Shown: one piece after another, positions 31,651-34,700 of the stretch
Numbering within the stretch: position 1 is the first letter of the stretch
Layout of the letters: each line of letters begins with the position of its first letter
Assembly (NCBI GenBank): GCA_022729575.1
Contig: DZAL01000020.1
Location: 1-34,700 of the forward strand
DNA from: Thiomargarita sp.
GTDB taxonomy: Bacteria; Pseudomonadota; Gammaproteobacteria; Beggiatoales; Beggiatoaceae
Direction: 5' to 3'
Length of the DNA: 34,700 nt
Program-made: the position numbers and the translations under genes
Notes under the pieces: model-generated
Database searches by the model: none
What the model was told of the DNA's origin: nothing
Seen by the model: the letters and a program-made list of their open reading frames with translations, nothing else

Positions 31651-33453
31651 CTATTCGTTTATAGTTACCTCAATCGGCTCGCCACTCGTGACCAAGGTAC
31701 CATTTTCCAAGCGATACCCAAAATGAACTTTTAAACTCCCTGGATAGAAAAAAGTTCCTTGATACAGAGGAACTTGTTGAGTGCTCTTTAACTTCACTTT
31801 TGGAATAAACGCCACCAACTGAGATGGGTCTTGATTCCACGGCAAAATACTCAAACCCTCTGCCAACATGAAGTAATACAAACTCGTGTCTGGAGGCAAA
31901 GTGGCTTCCGCATACACAATAATATCGGCAATTTTGCCGGTATGGGCTTTATCTACTTTAATCTTCCCTTGTACATCTACCTGATCAACCAAATTTTGTA
32001 CCACTTGTTTTTGATAACTCCCCTGATTAACGGCGATTCCACCCGTAAATTGAGCCAACGTTTTTATCACTTTACCCGCACTACTCACGGCGGCTGAATT
32101 AGCCAAAGTCGGTAATTCTACGGTGGTAACGGTGGTATCAGTAGTGGTATCAGTAGTGGCCGTTGAAGAATTATTATCTGGCAAAGTCGCATCGGCGCTG
32201 AGAGTTAAGGTAAAACTACGATTACCGTCAAATTTAAAAGTAGCCGTTTGACCCACGGTCCCTGACAACTTAATAATGAGAGTATTCATATCGACAAAAT
32301 TTGTATCGACGGTTAGACCTTTACTGAAAGAATAATTCAGAGCACCAATTTCAGACCATTTATCAGTAGGCGGGACATATACCGCAAACTCAGCAGTGGT
32401 CGGCACCGTTAATTTTTCACCGTTGCCTGATAGCGTAAAAAACGGCACCCCAAGGCTTCGCGTTTTAAATCGCCAAACCAACGTCTTCTCCTCCTCACCA
32501 CTGACATACTTAGCTTCCACCCGATATGCGGTATTCCACTCTAAACGAGTGAGCGGAAATAGAGCAAATTGTAACTCCGTTAAATTACTATTAGGGTCGG
32601 TCTGGTTATTCAACAATCGAGTCGGTTTAACTTCAACATTATCAACGTCTTGATATAATTTAAACTCATTTAACTTGACCGTAGTAAAATTCAGCGGATT
32701 AAACTGGATAGAAATTGGATAACCAGACACGGAATAATCGGGCAAAGGATCCGGTGACTCCTCGAAAAAAGCCGGTAGTACCTTGTTATCTCCTTCCACG
32801 GGCCACAACACGAGGGTAGGATTATTTCCCTGAGCTTGCTGAGTAACAGCATCAAAAGCCACTGCGTCAAGATTAATATTGGGTTGACAGACCTCCAAAT
32901 AGTAACTACCAGCACCAGTAAATGCGTCCCCCTGACACAAAGCGTTATACTGTGAATTGCCCATATTGTAAACGTAAGCACTGTACGAATTAGGTTTGGA
33001 AACATGAGCGATTCCAATGCCTACTTCATCATTGACCAGGTCCAAAAAACCCAGACGGTGATAAATCGCACTCATTAAACCATCAATGGAATCTGTGCTA
33101 TTAGAATTATTAGCTGAAACATTTTCGGAAACTGTTAGACTGTGATAACCAACCTGGCTAGTCCGATCTTTCGGCTCAACGCCAGTAAAACCAGAAACAC
33201 CTTCTGTTTCGAAATGCCCACCTTGAAAATTATCGGCTAAATAATTTGCATGATTAAACGCTGACTGTTGCAACAGCGAATTTGGGGCCAACTCAGTCAA
33301 GCCGGCGCTCACTCGCAATTTATTCAAATATGCGTAAGCCTCATTTAAATCGGTAACATCATAGTTACCGGCAAGTGACAGGTGAGTAGTCAGTAACAAC
33401 AGCAAACAGAGGATAATGCGGTACATTTTCATAACATTTTTATAACGGAGCAT
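31651..33453 (-). CDS. Secreted CAP-domain (SCP-like) protein
   Basis: A 600-residue exported protein. MLRYKNVMKMYRIILCLLLL ending SLA-GNYD is a signal peptide. The CAP domain (about 35-190) shows LNEAYAYLNKLRVSAGL, FNHANYLADN, GHFETEG, SENVSA and HRLGFLDLVNDEVGIG, which keep the His/Glu cleft residues. Then come Ig-like strands (about 250-340), a Thr-rich linker (TTDTTTDTTVTT) near 440-455, and a C-terminal domain (about 500-600) ending in a GSLKVHFGYRLENGTLV pattern. That last domain reappears in the protein encoded at 34001. The ATG at 33453 has AGGAGG 9 bases upstream; the frame reaches 33516 without a site. It is divergent from the 34001 gene and may act on the same surface or extracellular structure. 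The substrate is unknown. Confidence 0.88.
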   Translation of the reverse strand: MLRYKNVMKMYRIILCLLLLLTTHLSLAGNYDVTDLNEAYAYLNKLRVSAGLTELAPNSLLQQSAFNHANYLADNFQGGHFETEGVSGFTGVEPKDRTSQVGYHSLTVSENVSANNSNSTDSIDGLMSAIYHRLGFLDLVNDEVGIGIAHVSKPNSYSAYVYNMGNSQYNALCQGDAFTGAGSYYLEVCQPNINLDAVAFDAVTQQAQGNNPTLVLWPVEGDNKVLPAFFEESPDPLPDYSVSGYPISIQFNPLNFTTVKLNEFKLYQDVDNVEVKPTRLLNNQTDPNSNLTELQFALFPLTRLEWNTAYRVEAKYVSGEEEKTLVWRFKTRSLGVPFFTLSGNGEKLTVPTTAEFAVYVPPTDKWSEIGALNYSFSKGLTVDTNFVDMNTLIIKLSGTVGQTATFKFDGNRSFTLTLSADATLPDNNSSTATTDTTTDTTVTTVELPTLANSAAVSSAGKVIKTLAQFTGGIAVNQGSYQKQVVQNLVDQVDVQGKIKVDKAHTGKIADIIVYAEATLPPDTSLYYFMLAEGLSILPWNQDPSQLVAFIPKVKLKSTQQVPLYQGTFFYPGSLKVHFGYRLENGTLVTSGEPIEVTINE

Positions 33454-33567
33454 AATGCCCCTCCTCCTGTAAAATTTAACATTTTGAAAATACGTAAAAG
33501 GCCATATAGAGACCATGGTCAGCTTTAAAGCTCTTAAACGCCTCTTAAATAGGACCAGACTTCAATC

Positions 33568-33600
33568 AATTTCTAGTAAATTTCTAGTAAATTTCTAGTA
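33568..33600. repeat. Three tandem copies of AATTTCTAGTA
   Basis: Three perfect 11-base units. The period is close to one helical turn, so the A/T tracts fall on one face of the DNA and could cause a bend. It lies about 115 bases upstream of the CAP gene start. Confidence 0.85.
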
Positions 33601-33740
33601 AATATCTTTTTTTGTTAAATGTCAAGTGATAAATTGTATAATTTGGGTGCTATAATCCTCTATCTATAATGTTGCCATAATTTGCACCAGAGTGGCCAAA
33701 ATAATTTGAAGTTTAAATATCAATTTGAATTAATTTATGG

Positions 33741-33770
33741 ATTTAAGAAAAATTTAAGAAAAATTTAAGA
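33741..33770. repeat. Tandem ATTTAAGAAAA units
   Basis: Two full and one partial 11-base units, again with one A-tract per helical turn. The sequence is unrelated to the AATTTCTAGTA array although the period is the same. Confidence 0.8.
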
Positions 33771-33830
33771 GTTATCTGCTATCATTATTACGATTAAAAG
33801 TTAGATAATTAATTTTTCAATAAATTCATT

Positions 33831-33957
33831 TTACGCACCACCACCCCTAGCCCCTCCTCCTTGTTAAGGCGGGAAATAGATACCACCTGAGTCGCCATGG
33901 ATACTCCCCTTCTTAACAAGGGAGGGGTTGGGGGTGGTTGAGTTAACCGTGCGTAAG
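33831..33957. repeat. CCACCCCC palindrome pair bounded by TTACGCAC/GTGCGTAA
   Basis: It begins TTTTACGCACCACCACCCCT and ends GGGGTTGGGGGTGGTTGAG, then GTGCGTAAGGTGAG. The outer TTACGCAC and GTGCGTAA are inverted repeats and recur beside arrays 1 and 2, so they may mark the true ends of this element family. Confidence 0.65.
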
Positions 33958-34000
33958 GTGAGTTAATAACTCGAACCTCTAAACTTAGGAGAAACTTATT

Positions 34001-34700
34001 ATGAATTTAAATACCAATCGACCTCGATGGTCCAAGCAATCAATTTATTTACAACTTCTGCTCATCTGGCTCTACCCACTGTCTGCCATTGCTGTCACCG
34101 ATACTGATTTGGGAGTAAAAGCCACTGATGGCAACGGTAAATCAGTTTCTATCACCACCACTTTCACCGGCGGAATTTCCGTCAATAAAGGAGAACAACA
34201 ACGAGTAGCCAATTTAAAATTGACCGACACCGTAGAAGTAGGAGGAGTGATTACGGTTGACCCCAAGCACGTCAAAAAATCGGCAGAGTTGGTGGTTTAT
34301 GCCGGCTTTATACCAATGGATAGTAATGACTCCACGCCATCGATTTATTACATGCTCGACGGTAAGGGCGGTATTCAAGTGTGGGACGAAAATCCCGCCG
34401 ATTTAGTCACGTTCAAAACACTCAAAGAGTTGTCGAAAAAAGCTCAGAAAGTGACCTTATACAAAGGTCTATTTTTGCTACCAGGCAAATTACAAGTGTT
34501 TTTTGGCTACCGCATTACCGATAAGAAAACTAAAGAAACGGTTTTAGTCATCACGGCTAATCCAGTTGATTTAACTATTGCAGAAGACGAAAATACCGGG
34601 GAAGACACTGGGGAAGATACTGGGGAAGATACCGGGGAAGATACTGGGGAAGATACTGGGGAAGATACTGGGGAAGATACTGGGGAAGATACTGGGGAAG
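34001..34700 (+). CDS. Secreted protein with TGED repeats (3' end outside window)
   Basis: The frame is open from the ATG at 34001 to the window end (233 codons so far), with AGGAG 9-10 bases upstream. The N-terminus has basic residues followed by IYLQLLLIWLYPLSAIA, a signal peptide. Residues about 35-85 are strand-like. Residues about 87-195 match the C-terminal domain of the divergent CAP protein: AELVVYAGFIP, SIYYMLDGKGGIQVWDENP, VTLYKGLFLLPGKLQVFFGYR against ADIIVYAEA, SLYYFMLAEGLSILPWNQDP, VPLYQGTFFYPGSLKVHFGYR. From residue 199 the protein is a pure Thr-Gly-Glu-Asp repeat, coded by a near-perfect 12-base unit. It is probably a surface or secreted protein; whatever follows the repeat is unknown. 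Confidence 0.85.
   Translation, partial: MNLNTNRPRWSKQSIYLQLLLIWLYPLSAIAVTDTDLGVKATDGNGKSVSITTTFTGGISVNKGEQQRVANLKLTDTVEVGGVITVDPKHVKKSAELVVYAGFIPMDSNDSTPSIYYMLDGKGGIQVWDENPADLVTFKTLKELSKKAQKVTLYKGLFLLPGKLQVFFGYRITDKKTKETVLVITANPVDLTIAEDENTGEDTGEDTGEDTGEDTGEDTGEDTGEDTGEDTGE
34595..34700 (+). repeat. 12-base tandem repeat coding for Thr-Gly-Glu-Asp
   Basis: The unit ACTGGGGAAGAT is present at least 8.8 times and continues to the last base of the window. Only single C/T changes separate the units. The array is acidic and probably a flexible stalk or calcium-binding spacer; its length is unknown. Confidence 0.95.

Larger units (their letters stand above)
33454..34000. other. AT-rich divergent region with 11-base repeats
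   Basis: A spacer between two genes for secreted proteins. It holds three perfect copies of AATTTCTAGTA (33568-33600), about 2.7 copies of ATTTAAGAAAA (33741-33770), and a pair of CCACCCCC palindromes (33831-33957). AGGAG stands upstream of the ATG at 34001. No gene is seen. Confidence 0.6.

Overview
The window looks like chromosomal DNA of a moderately AT-rich gammaproteobacterium. The housekeeping genes (rpmH-rnpA-yidD-yidC, metG with a fused C-terminal tRNA-binding domain, glnD, ygfZ, a LuxO/NtrC-like activator) are of gammaproteobacterial type. Very many short palindromic repeats between genes, Uma2-family proteins with coiled-coil tails, Sel1/beta-helix proteins and a gliding-type (MglA-like) GTPase suggest a large filamentous sulfur bacterium (Beggiatoa/Thioploca group). 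That placement is an inference from style, not a database match.

Layout. 1-562: repeats and hairpins only. 563-1213: DedA membrane protein. 1214-1541: nested repeat elements. 1542-4979: large secreted beta-helix/Sel1 protein. 5157-5556: Uma2 gene broken by a small inverted-repeat element. 5560-8060: the yidC-yidD-rnpA-rpmH cluster (minus strand) with a consensus promoter before rpmH; neither dnaA nor mnmE is next to it. 8061-9115: a repeat graveyard. 9116-11080: two nearly identical tandem Uma2-coiled-coil genes. 11193-16924: DUF2919-like membrane protein, UDP-galactopyranose mutase, methionyl-tRNA synthetase and a DUF2279 protein, separated by arrays of GC-rich palindromes. 17101-21599: AhpD-like protein, receiver-histidine kinase, and GlnD. 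22143-25159: a small exported protein, a GlmS-type amidotransferase domain without its catalytic cysteine, and a LuxO-like sigma-54 activator. 25265-29257: a divergent pair, an MglA-like GTPase with a long acidic linker and an unknown C-terminal domain, opposite a protein joining a kinase-like domain to a calcineurin-type phosphatase. 29303-31391: YgfZ and a glyoxalase-II-like hydrolase. 31651-34700: a secreted CAP-domain protein and, divergently, a secreted protein with a growing TGED repeat (cut by the window end); the two share a C-terminal domain.

How the genes fit together. The rpmH-yidC cluster serves ribosome, RNase P and membrane-protein insertion functions. GlnD senses nitrogen status. 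The most original material is the 25265-29257 pair: a small GTPase and a putative kinase/phosphatase facing each other over a 309-base AT-rich spacer, with hints that the C-terminal domain of the GTPase is a degenerate relative of the kinase-like domain of its neighbour. The second theme is the repeat ecology: at least five families of short palindromic or inverted-repeat elements, nested in one another, breaking one gene, supplying the stop codon of another and lying in frame inside a third.
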